Part shown: positions 1 to 6,544 of the stretch, piece by piece
Numbering within the stretch: the first letter of the stretch is position 1
How the letters are laid out: every line of letters begins with the position of its first letter
NCBI GenBank assembly: GCA_018262395.1
Contig: JAGSYM010000205.1
Coordinates: 1-6,544, forward strand
From: Nitrospirota bacterium
GTDB taxonomy: Bacteria; Nitrospirota; Thermodesulfovibrionia; Thermodesulfovibrionales; SM23-35
Direction: 5' to 3'
Length of the DNA: 6,544 nucleotides
Position numbers and translations under genes: made by a program
The notes under the pieces: generated by a model
The model's input: the letters and a program-made list of their open reading frames with translations, nothing else
What the model was told of the DNA's origin: nothing
Database searches by the model: none

Positions 1-369
1 CTCAAGGGAGGAGGTTGACCGGGCAAAATCGAATTCTTCTGCTTTTCTCATTCTTTCCTCTGCCCTTTTCATGGCAGCCTTCGCCCGCTCAACATCAATA
101 TCTTCAGATTTCTCAGCGCTGTCGGCAAGTACCATAACTCTCTCCGGACCGACTTCAGCATAACCCCAGTTCACAAAAATATATTTGATGGTATTGCCTT
201 TTTTATACGAGAGCATCCCGATCTTCAGGGTTGTAAAGAAAGGAACATGCCCCGGCAAGACTCCAAATTCACCCTCGCTTCCCGAGCATGTAACTTCATC
301 AACATCTTCACTCAAAATAAGGCCATACGGGGTAACAACCTCAAGTTTTAATTTGCCTTCTTTTTCCAT
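1..369 (-). CDS. atpC: ATP synthase F1 epsilon subunit (C-terminus cut by window edge)
   Basis: This is the small central-stalk subunit that binds gamma, contacts the c-ring and modulates ATP hydrolysis. I translated it directly: 123 codons are visible, starting MEKEGKLKLEVVTPYGLILS and still open at base 1. The beta-sandwich domain is recognisable from EVVTPYG near residues 10-16, then SGSEGEFGVLPGHVPFFTTL near 29-48, the hallmark of the family. It is followed by NWGYAEVGPERVMVLADSAE, then a charged helix (residues about 90-120, ERAKAAMKRAEERMRKAEEF). The family is usually about 130-140 residues, so roughly the last 10-20 are missing. The start is supported by an AGGAGA ribosome site a few bases upstream. 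It lies 31 bases after atpD and is the last visible gene of the operon, so any operon terminator is outside the window. Confidence 0.96.
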   Translation of the reverse strand, partial: MEKEGKLKLEVVTPYGLILSEDVDEVTCSGSEGEFGVLPGHVPFFTTLKIGMLSYKKGNTIKYIFVNWGYAEVGPERVMVLADSAEKSEDIDVERAKAAMKRAEERMRKAEEFDFARSTSSLE

Positions 370-400
370 AGTTCTCCTGCCTTAATCTTCGCCTTTATAC

Positions 401-1834
<1,434 letters not shown>

Positions 1835-1863
1835 TTATTAAAAATTCTCCAGCTCTTTATTCC

Positions 1864-2742
1864 TTATTCCTTCAATGCCTCAACGCCGCCGACAATATCC
1901 ATCAGCTCTTTTGTAATAGAGGCTTGCCTTACTTTGTTGGCCAGAAGCGTTACTTTAGTGATCAGCTCAGAACAATTCTTTGTTGCGTTTTCCATGGCTG
2001 CCATCCTTGCAGCTTCCTCTGCAGCCGATGATTCGAGCAACGCCCTGTAAATCTGTATTTCAATATATTTCGGCAGCAGTCTCTCAAATATTGCTGCTCT
2101 TGACGGTTCATACAGGTAGTCAGCCGTCATAGATGGTTCCTTCTGTTCCTCTCCTCCCTCTATCGTTCCTACGGGAAGAAGTTTCATAAAAGTAACTTTT
2201 TGGGAAATCATCGATTTGAACTCGTTATAGATAACAACTACCTCATCAAATGTTTCATTGATATAATTTTCGCTGAGGTCGCCTGCGATCTCCTGGGCAT
2301 TGGCATACGTTATTCGTCCGGACAGACCAAGCCATTGTTTCCGCATCGGGACGCTTCTTCTGCGGAAATAATCCCTCGCCTTCCTTCCCACAACATTAAC
2401 GCTCACCTCAACACCGTCTTTCTTAAGCGTATTGATGTAATTTGCCCCTGCCTTCAAAATATTCGTATTGAAAGCTCCGCAGAGTCCCTTATCGGAAGTC
2501 AGGATGATAACCTCAACAGTCTTTCTCTGCCTCAGGTAGAGAAGCGGATGTATCTCTCTCTCGGATACCCGTGCGAGGTCAGACAGGACAGTCTGCATCC
2601 GCGATGCATAAGGCCTGAAATTCAGCATCCGGTCCTGGACCTTTCTCATCTTGGCGGCCGCAACCATCTTCATGGCAGCCGTAATCTTCTTGGTGCTCTG
2701 TATTGCTTTTAGTCTTTTTCGTATGTCACGTAACGTTGGCAT
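1864..2742 (-). CDS. atpG: ATP synthase F1 gamma subunit (central rotor shaft)
   Basis: This is the rotating shaft that passes through the alpha3-beta3 hexamer and joins epsilon to the c-ring. Its 292 residues match family length. The N-terminal coiled-coil helix is typical (RKRLKAIQSTKKITAAMKMVAAAKM, about residues 8-32). The central Rossmann-like domain shows VIILTSDKGLCGAFNTNI. The C-terminal helix has AAEEAARMAAMENATKN followed by NKVRQASITKELMDIVGG, the conserved gamma signature in slightly divergent form. The ATG start is preceded by AGGAGA at suitable spacing. The gene lies 23 bases downstream of atpA and 47 bases upstream of atpD, within the same transcription unit. No defect is visible. 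Confidence 0.98.
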   Translation of the reverse strand: MPTLRDIRKRLKAIQSTKKITAAMKMVAAAKMRKVQDRMLNFRPYASRMQTVLSDLARVSEREIHPLLYLRQRKTVEVIILTSDKGLCGAFNTNILKAGANYINTLKKDGVEVSVNVVGRKARDYFRRRSVPMRKQWLGLSGRITYANAQEIAGDLSENYINETFDEVVVIYNEFKSMISQKVTFMKLLPVGTIEGGEEQKEPSMTADYLYEPSRAAIFERLLPKYIEIQIYRALLESSAAEEAARMAAMENATKNCSELITKVTLLANKVRQASITKELMDIVGGVEALKE

Positions 2743-2765
2743 GTATGTTCTCCTATCCGCACATA

Positions 2766-4304
2766 TTATGCCGAGAAGGTCTTCTTGAACGTTGTAATGG
2801 CCTCGGTAATCTTTGCCTTCAGATCATCATCCAGTGCCTTCTTTTCCATAATCTCTTTCTTCAGGTTCTGTTTTTCAGCCCTGATATATCTCATAAAGGC
2901 TTCCTCAAATGCCTTTATCGAATCAACCGGAACGTCATCGAGAAATCCCTGGGTTCCAACGTCATCGAGAAATCCCTGGGTTCCTGCAAAAATAACAATA
3001 ATCTGATCATCAACAGACATCGGAACAAACTGATCCTGCTTAAGGAGTTCGACCATCCTTCTTCCTCTCTCAATTTGGGCAAGTGTAGCCTTATCGAGGT
3101 CGGATGCAAACTGGGCAAATGCGGCCAGCTCCCTGTACTGGGCAAGGTCAAGTCTGAGCATGCCGGCGACCTGCTTCATTGCCTTTATCTGGGCAGCACC
3201 GCCGACACGACTGACGGAGAGACCTGCGTTAACTGCCGGTCTTATACCGCCATAGAAGAGTTCGGGCTCAAGGTATATCTGGCCGTCAGTAATGGAGATA
3301 ACGTTTGTAGGAATGTAACCGGAAACGTCACCGGCCTGTGTCTCAATAACCGGGATAGCCGTTAATGACCCGGCTCCCATTGCATCACTCATTTTTGCAG
3401 CTCTCTCGAGGAGCCTTGAATGCAGATAGAAGACGTCACCAGGATATGCCTCACGCGAAGGGGGTCGTCTCAGAATAAGGGAAAGCTGTCTGTACGCCTG
3501 TGCCTGTTTGGTTAGGTCATCATAGGCGATAAAGGCATGCTGTCCGTTATCCCTGAAATATTCACCCATCGTGCAACCCACATAGGGAGCTATATACTGA
3601 AGAGGTGCAGGCTCACTCGCTGTTGCAACAACAACGATTGTGTGTTCCATAGCACCCATTTCTTCAAGTTTTTGGACGGTGTTAACAACAGCCGGACGGC
3701 GCTGGCCTACCGCAACATAGATACAGGTTACATCGCCGCCTTTCTGATTAATAATTGTATCAACAAGGATAGCCGTCTTTCCGATCTGGCGGTCACCGAT
3801 ACAAAGCTCTCTCTGTCCCCTTCCGATCGGGATCATGGCGTCTACTGCTTTAATGCCTGTCTGGAGCGGCTCATGAACCGGTTTCCTCTTAATGATACCA
3901 GGGGCAACAACCTCGACCTTCCTGGTCAGTTTAGCATTAATCGGGCCTTTACCATCAATCGGCTGACCGATAGCATTGACGACCCTGCCTCTGAGTTCCG
4001 GACCGACCGGTACTTCCATAACCTTACCGGTACGCTTGACAATATCACCTTCCTTAACGAGCTCGTCATCACCGAAGAGAACGGCGCCTACCGAATCCTC
4101 TTCAAGGTTCAGAGCCATGCCGAAAACACCGTTCTGGAATTCGAGCATTTCCATGGCCATGCAATTATCGAGTCCGTAAACCTTGGCGACACCGTCACCG
4201 ATATAGGTGACTGTTCCAATCTCACTGACATCAACCTTCTTCTCAAAGTCTGTGATCTGTTTCTTCAAAAGTTCGCTTATTTCTTCTGTCTTGATCTCTG
4301 GCAT
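2766..4304 (-). CDS. atpA: ATP synthase F1 alpha subunit (non-catalytic nucleotide-binding)
   Basis: This is the regulatory alpha subunit that alternates with beta in the F1 hexamer and supplies an arginine to each catalytic site. It is 512 residues long, against about 503 expected, and the extra nine come from a duplication. The N-terminal helix (residues 1-25) would contact delta. The P-loop GDRQIGKT is at 170-177. [18 protein letters not shown] is around 247-264, [26 protein letters not shown] follows near 279-304, and the arginine finger R366 is in [10 protein letters not shown]. Oddities: isoleucine replaces the usual threonine in GDRQTGKT, PA (204-205) replaces the usual ST after the GQ(K/R)x motif, and residues 441-458 carry GTQGFLDDV twice in the C-terminal helical domain. 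The ATG start follows the delta stop codon by 4 bases, with AAGGGG inside the end of atpH as ribosome site. Confidence 0.98.
   Translation of the reverse strand: MPEIKTEEISELLKKQITDFEKKVDVSEIGTVTYIGDGVAKVYGLDNCMAMEMLEFQNGVFGMALNLEEDSVGAVLFGDDELVKEGDIVKRTGKVMEVPVGPELRGRVVNAIGQPIDGKGPINAKLTRKVEVVAPGIIKRKPVHEPLQTGIKAVDAMIPIGRGQRELCIGDRQIGKTAILVDTIINQKGGDVTCIYVAVGQRRPAVVNTVQKLEEMGAMEHTIVVVATASEPAPLQYIAPYVGCTMGEYFRDNGQHAFIAYDDLTKQAQAYRQLSLILRRPPSREAYPGDVFYLHSRLLERAAKMSDAMGAGSLTAIPVIETQAGDVSGYIPTNVISITDGQIYLEPELFYGGIRPAVNAGLSVSRVGGAAQIKAMKQVAGMLRLDLAQYRELAAFAQFASDLDKATLAQIERGRRMVELLKQDQFVPMSVDDQIIVIFAGTQGFLDDVGTQGFLDDVPVDSIKAFEEAFMRYIRAEKQNLKKEIMEKKALDDDLKAKITEAITTFKKTFSA
2931..2984 (-). repeat. 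Perfect 27-base in-frame tandem duplication inside atpA
   Basis: Copies at 2931-2957 and 2958-2984 are identical over all 27 bases and directly adjacent. The bases flanking the pair do not extend the repeat. In the protein this yields GTQGFLDDV twice (residues 441-458) before [12 protein letters not shown]. Alpha subunits normally have this segment once (compare GFLDD in Bacillus-type and GYLADV in E. coli alpha). The identity points to a recent slippage duplication or an assembly error. Confidence 0.97.
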
Positions 4305-4308
4305 AATT

Positions 4309-4848
4309 TCACCCCTTTATTAACTCATCTTTTAAAAGCCTTAACTGGCCCTTTATGCTCGTGTCATACATGGTGCTTCCGATCCTGACGAGGACACCGC
4401 CGAGGAGGGAAGGGTCTATCGCATACTCTATGTCAAGCTCCCTGTCTGTTATTTTTTTCAGAGAAGCCCTGAGCTTATTTTCCTGCTCCTTGGTGACCGC
4501 CAGTGGCGTCATGACAACCGCTTTTGCCTTCTTCTTCTTTTCGAGGTAGAGACTGGTAGCCATCCTGATGATTTCCGGGAGTGCTGTAATCACCCTAACA
4601 TCTGACAGATGCAGGATAAATTTTACGATATAGTCAGAAAGTTTCAGCTTGCTCGTGAGTTGCTTGATGACATTTGTCCGCTCATCATTGGTGAACAGGG
4701 GACTGGCAAGGAGACTCCTGAACTCCTTACTTGCGCTCATGAGGTCATTCACTGCGACGAGCTCTGAAAGTGCCTGAGGGATATTCTCGAGGTCAATATT
4801 CCTCAGCAATGCCTTTGCGTATCTGCTTGCTTGTTTTGCCGGCTTCAA
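4309..4848 (-). CDS. atpH: ATP synthase delta subunit (OSCP family)
   Basis: This subunit caps the alpha3-beta3 head and anchors it to the b/b' peripheral stalk. Its 179 residues match the family. The N-terminal helical bundle begins [11 protein letters not shown] (residues 5-15). The C-terminal hallmark is [20 protein letters not shown] (about 143-162), followed by [12 protein letters not shown]. The start is TTG, read as methionine. There is no in-frame ATG before residue 36 or so, conserved sequence begins immediately after the TTG, and a perfect AGGAGG lies six bases upstream. The TTGA overlaps the stop of atpF by four bases, so delta and b synthesis are probably translationally coupled. 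The gene ends 4 bases before atpA. Confidence 0.96.
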   Translation of the reverse strand: MKPAKQASRYAKALLRNIDLENIPQALSELVAVNDLMSASKEFRSLLASPLFTNDERTNVIKQLTSKLKLSDYIVKFILHLSDVRVITALPEIIRMATSLYLEKKKKAKAVVMTPLAVTKEQENKLRASLKKITDRELDIEYAIDPSLLGGVLVRIGSTMYDTSIKGQLRLLKDELIKG

Positions 4849-5462
4849 CCTTTGCCTCCTATCTTCATAAGAGAGTCGTCAAAAAGCTTTTCCTGCTCTT
4901 CCTTGGTCATTTTTTCTTTAAGCTTTTTCTCTGCAAGTTCCATAGCTAATTCAACAGCCTCGGCCTTGATTGCCTCTTTTGCGTGTTTCAGTTCATACTC
5001 GATATTGGTTTTTGCCTGTGCCAATATCTTTGCTTTGAGCCTGTCACTCTCGGCAATAATGCTGTCCCTTTCCTGCTCTCCAGACTTTTTGGATGCAGCA
5101 AGGATTGCCTCAATCTCCGCATCTTTAGCCTTGAGTCTCGTTTCGACCTCCTGTAATGCCTTTAGTGATATCGCTTTGGCTTCTTTCGCTTCATTGAGGG
5201 TCTTTTCGATTAACTCGGTCCTCTTCTGGAAAAAATTCTGCATAGGCTTCTTTGCAAATTTGAAAAGGATTACAACAAGAAGCAGAAAATTAATGATCTT
5301 CCATATGTAGTCCTTCCACCACGGCGCTGCATGTTCTGCTCCCTCTCCTCCGCCGCTACTGGCATAAACAAAAGAAGCTACGGCAAGATTAAAAACAGTA
5401 AATGCGATTATGTGAAGGATTTTCTTTTTGTGGGTTTTAAAATAAGATGGGATGTTCTTCAT
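4845..5462 (-). CDS. atpF: ATP synthase Fo b subunit with extra N-terminal signal-like segment
   Basis: This is a peripheral-stalk subunit: a membrane anchor plus a long coiled coil that holds delta and the F1 head stationary. It has 205 residues, longer than the roughly 156 of E. coli b. The basic N-terminus (KTHKKK) and hydrophobic stretch 15-33, ending VYA before SSGGG, look like a cleavable signal peptide. The usual b membrane helix follows at about 53-69 (IWKIINFLLLVVILFKFA). The rest is a highly charged helix rich in K, E and A, typical of the dimerising stalk. Similar extended b subunits are known to me from Geobacter-type operons. The ATG overlaps the atpF' stop (ATGA), and the 3' end overlaps atpH (TTGA). 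It is a partner of the b' subunit, with which it should form a heterodimer. Confidence 0.95.
   Translation of the reverse strand: MKNIPSYFKTHKKKILHIIAFTVFNLAVASFVYASSGGGEGAEHAAPWWKDYIWKIINFLLLVVILFKFAKKPMQNFFQKRTELIEKTLNEAKEAKAISLKALQEVETRLKAKDAEIEAILAASKKSGEQERDSIIAESDRLKAKILAQAKTNIEYELKHAKEAIKAEAVELAMELAEKKLKEKMTKEEQEKLFDDSLMKIGGKG
4855..4860 (-). promoter_or_regulatory. Ribosome binding site that fixes the TTG start of atpH
   Basis: AGGAGG on the minus strand lies within the last codons of atpF, with a 6-base gap (CAAAGG) to the TTG. This strong site decides the non-ATG start of atpH, which would otherwise lose its conserved N-terminal helix. Confidence 0.85.
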
Positions 5463-5878
5463 ACTTTCACCAGCTTTCTTACGATTTCATCAGAGAACTT
5501 ATCCACGTCAGCCCGTAACGACTGCCGCGCCTTTTCCGCATCGGCTTTAATCTCTGTTCTGGCTTTCTCAAGTGTTGCAACGGCTTCAGCCTCGGTCGCT
5601 GAGAGCACTTCTCTCTGTTTATTCAATCCCTCAGCCTTCAGAGATTCGAATATTTCTTTTGCCTTGCCCCTTGATTCAGCCAGTTCTCTGTTTAGCCTGG
5701 AGATCCCTTCCTCACTCTTCTCCTTCATATCCTTGGCAGCATCCAGGTCGCCCTTGACGGAATCCTCACGTTCTTTGAAAATCTGAAGCAGCGGTTTGAA
5801 AAGGATTGCGTTGAGGATAAAGAGGAGGACAATAAAATTAATGAATAAAACAAAAATCCAGTTATTGAATTCTAACAT
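5459..5878 (-). CDS. atpF': ATP synthase Fo b' subunit (second stalk subunit)
   Basis: This is the first gene of the operon. Its 139 residues have an N-terminal membrane helix at about 6-27 (NWIFVLFINFIVLLFILNAI) followed by FKPLLQIFKERE. The rest is one long charged amphipathic helix with heptad-like patterning (for example RELAESRGKAKEIFESLKAE). This is the b-type stalk layout, and the immediately following longer b gene makes a b/b' heterodimeric stalk the likely assembly. The ATG has a GAGGGAAGG ribosome site just upstream, inside a short leader of about 33 bases from the predicted transcription start. Its stop overlaps the atpF start by four bases. Which of the two stalk genes is named b and which b' is a convention. 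Assignment to the b/b' family is firm from context. Confidence 0.93.
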   Translation of the reverse strand: MLEFNNWIFVLFINFIVLLFILNAILFKPLLQIFKEREDSVKGDLDAAKDMKEKSEEGISRLNRELAESRGKAKEIFESLKAEGLNKQREVLSATEAEAVATLEKARTEIKADAEKARQSLRADVDKFSDEIVRKLVKV

Positions 5879-5917
5879 TGTTCACCTTCCCTCAAGAAGT
5901 TTAAGAAAAGCGAAAAA

Positions 5918-5947
5918 AGCATATCACAGCGCAAAAAAGATTGTCAA
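5918..5947 (-). promoter_or_regulatory. Promoter of the atp operon (sigma70-type)
   Basis: On the minus strand there is a perfect -35 TTGACA (5947-5942), an 18-base spacer and a -10 TATGCT (5923-5918) preceded by TGA, which makes an extended -10. Transcription would start near 5911, giving a leader of about 33 bases that carries the atpF' ribosome site. It is the best promoter match in the gap and is correctly placed for the whole operon. Confidence 0.8.
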
Positions 5948-5961
5948 GAGATATTTACTTT

Positions 5962-5985
5962 GAAAAAGGGGGGTCCCCAATTTTC
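5962..5985 (-). terminator. Terminator-like hairpin upstream of the atp promoter
   Basis: On the minus strand, GGGG-ACC-CCCC is followed directly by TTTTTC. AAAA lies two bases before the stem and can pair with the T-run. The GC stem is only four pairs, so it is a weak intrinsic terminator on paper. Its position fits: it ends about 15 bases before the atp -35 and would end the proposed upstream RNA before the operon begins. Confidence 0.45.
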
Positions 5986-6172
5986 AATTCAGTCTCGAAA
6001 ATCTTCCAATAGCCACTATATTCATACATTCTCTGTATGCCGGCAGATACCGTATTTTCGCTCATTCTCGGCCCAATCCCGAATGCATTCAGGATCGAGG
6101 CCTCCGAGGTGAATTCTGTCTTCGACAGTATTCAAATCCGCTCTAATACAATATCTGCCGTCCGGTTTGTAA
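5963..6172 (-). ncRNA. Candidate structured RNA of about 210 nt, family not recognised
   Basis: Reading the minus strand, a three-way junction spans 6160-6041. P1 pairs 6041-6056 with 6145-6160 (16 pairs including two G-U). Past a purine-rich 3x3 loop it continues with 6060-6061/6140-6141 and 6064-6066/6135-6137. P2 pairs 6067-6071 with 6104-6108, then 6072-6074 with 6098-6100, then 6076-6083 with 6088-6095, closing on a UGCA loop. P3 pairs 6111-6120 with 6124-6133 (one A-A mismatch, GAA loop). The junction has 0, 2 and 1 unpaired bases. Hairpins follow at 6039-6023 (CATACA/TGTATG) and 6019-6009 (ATAG/CTAT), then the terminator-like stem. Four positions (6050/6151, 6051/6150, 6074/6098, 6080/6091) are C-A on the plus strand but G-U on the minus strand, and none is the reverse, so the minus strand is the likely RNA. 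It does not look like SRP RNA, 6S RNA, tmRNA, RNase P or 5S rRNA. Function is unknown. Ends are approximate, and a small mobile palindromic repeat is the main alternative. Confidence 0.5.
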
Positions 6173-6178
6173 ACGTAA

Positions 6179-6207
6179 AATATAGCAATGAAATTGCTGT
6201 GCTACAA
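6179..6207 (-). promoter_or_regulatory. Putative promoter for the candidate RNA
   Basis: On the minus strand, -10 TATATT (6184-6179) is preceded by TGC, giving an extended -10. A weak -35 TTGTAG (6207-6202) lies 17 bases upstream. Initiation would be near 6172, about 12 bases before the first paired base of the three-way junction. The -35 matches the consensus only in TTG, so the call rests on the extended -10 and the placement. Confidence 0.4.
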
Positions 6208-6208
6208 T
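6200..6208 (+). promoter_or_regulatory. Putative extended -10 element for bioF
   Basis: TGC-TACAAT is an extended -10 match (five of six bases to TATAAT plus the TG). No -35 is visible at 16-18 bases. Transcription would start about 7 bases downstream, at or next to the bioF ATG at 6215, giving a leaderless message. It overlaps the predicted -35 of the opposing promoter. Confidence 0.4.
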
Positions 6209-6214
6209 ACTTCC

Positions 6215-6544
6215 ATGTTTTCAGAAAAACTCAATCTGTTAAAAGGGAAAAACCTTTCAAGATATATTGCTGACAGGGAATCTCCGCAAGGACCGAGGAT
6301 TATGATACAGGGGAGAGAATTCCTGCATTTCTCATCTAATGATTATCTGGGCCTGGCCAATCATCCCTATATTATTGACAAAGCGAATGAGTCAATGAGC
6401 CGGTATGGATTTGGTGCCGGAGCCTCAAGACTTTTGAGCGGCGGAAGTATCCTTCATCATCAACTGGAAGAGAAGATTGCACAGGTTAAAAATACTGAAG
6501 CCGCCCTCGTTTTTAATTCCGGATATGCAGCGAATACCGGTACT
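6215..6544 (+). CDS. bioF: BioF-like 8-amino-7-oxononanoate synthase (C-terminus beyond window)
   Basis: This is a PLP-dependent alpha-oxoamine synthase. BioF joins pimeloyl-ACP or pimeloyl-CoA with L-alanine to make 8-amino-7-oxononanoate, an early step of biotin synthesis. The 110 visible residues include FSSNDYLGLANHP (39-51), GFGAGASRLLSGGSILHHQLEE (65-86) and EAALVFNSGYAANTG (95-109), the N-terminal signature of the family. The catalytic lysine lies beyond the window, so the close relative glycine C-acetyltransferase (Kbl) cannot be fully excluded. The start is uncertain: ATG 6215 gives MFSEKLNLLKG, and an in-frame ATG at 6188 would add nine residues. Neither has a ribosome site. The 6215 start is preferred because the predicted -10 lies between the two. 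The gene is divergent from the atp operon. Confidence 0.9.
   Translation, partial: MFSEKLNLLKGKNLSRYIADRESPQGPRIMIQGREFLHFSSNDYLGLANHPYIIDKANESMSRYGFGAGASRLLSGGSILHHQLEEKIAQVKNTEAALVFNSGYAANTGT

Larger units (their letters stand above)
5879..6214. other. Divergent intergenic region between the atp operon and bioF
   Basis: This 336-base stretch has no convincing protein gene on either strand. Going from the atp side it holds the atpF' ribosome site and leader, the atp promoter, a terminator-like hairpin, two small hairpins, a three-way-junction fold, and promoter-like sequences pointing both ways just before bioF. The individual elements are listed separately. Confidence 0.75.

Noticed and set aside
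2200..3365. Long plus-strand open frames opposite atpG and atpA
   Set aside because: They are antisense to highly conserved genes, have low-complexity or implausible translations, and lack ribosome sites. They are shadows of the minus-strand codon pattern.
4831..5310. 159-codon plus-strand open frame rich in serine, alanine and phenylalanine
   Set aside because: It is the mirror of the charged coiled coil of AtpF (lysine, glutamate and alanine codons read antisense), so it is not a gene.
6081..6104. Short perfect palindromes GAATGCATTC and GAGGCCTC as operator sites
   Set aside because: Both fall within stem P2 of the proposed fold, and no repeated operator pattern is seen nearby. They are better explained as part of the structure.
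6041..6160. 5S rRNA, because of the length near 120, the three-way junction and a CCCAATCCCGAA-like stretch
   Set aside because: The similarity is on the strand disfavoured by the pairing pattern, P1 is far longer than 5S helix I, and the other conserved 5S loops are absent.
6037..6273. 78-codon plus-strand open frame ahead of and overlapping bioF
   Set aside because: It has no ribosome site, overlaps the clearly coding start of bioF in another frame, runs through the structured region, and resembles no family I know.

Overview
This 6.5 kb window is mostly an F-type ATP synthase operon on the minus strand. Read in transcription order (right to left), it runs atpF' (b'), atpF (b), atpH (delta), atpA (alpha), atpG (gamma), atpD (beta) and atpC (epsilon, cut by the left edge). 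At the right edge a divergent plus-strand gene begins. It encodes a BioF-like PLP enzyme (8-amino-7-oxononanoate synthase family) and is cut after 110 codons.

The organism looks like a Gram-negative bacterium of moderate GC, most likely Nitrospirota or a Desulfobacterota-type lineage. The reasons are the paired b'/b genes directly ahead of delta, the absence of atpB (a) and atpE (c) at the head of the cluster, and a b subunit with an extra secretory-signal-like N-terminus. This placement is inference from gene order and sequence style, not from a database search.

The seven atp genes are tightly packed: 4-base overlaps at b'/b and b/delta, a 4-base gap at delta/alpha, and gaps of 23, 47 and 31 bases further on. 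They read as one transcription unit from a good sigma70-type promoter just upstream of atpF' (TTGACA, 18 bases, extended -10 TGATATGCT). Together they encode the complete F1 head (alpha, beta, gamma, delta, epsilon) and the peripheral stalk (b, b'). The rotor ring and subunit a must be encoded elsewhere. Unusual details are a perfect 27-base tandem duplication inside atpA and several substitutions at normally conserved positions in alpha and beta.

The 336-base gap between atpF' and bioF has no convincing protein gene, but it has strong secondary structure. Positions 6041-6160 fold by hand into a compact three-way junction. Four pairs that would be C-A mismatches on the plus strand become G-U pairs on the minus strand, and no pair shows the opposite pattern. 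A promoter-like sequence lies just upstream, and two small hairpins and a terminator-like hairpin with a T-run lie downstream, ending just before the atp promoter. I propose an unrecognised minus-strand structured RNA of about 210 nt. Its -35 region would overlap the -10 of the divergent bioF promoter. This is the most interesting part of the window, and it rests on manual folding only.
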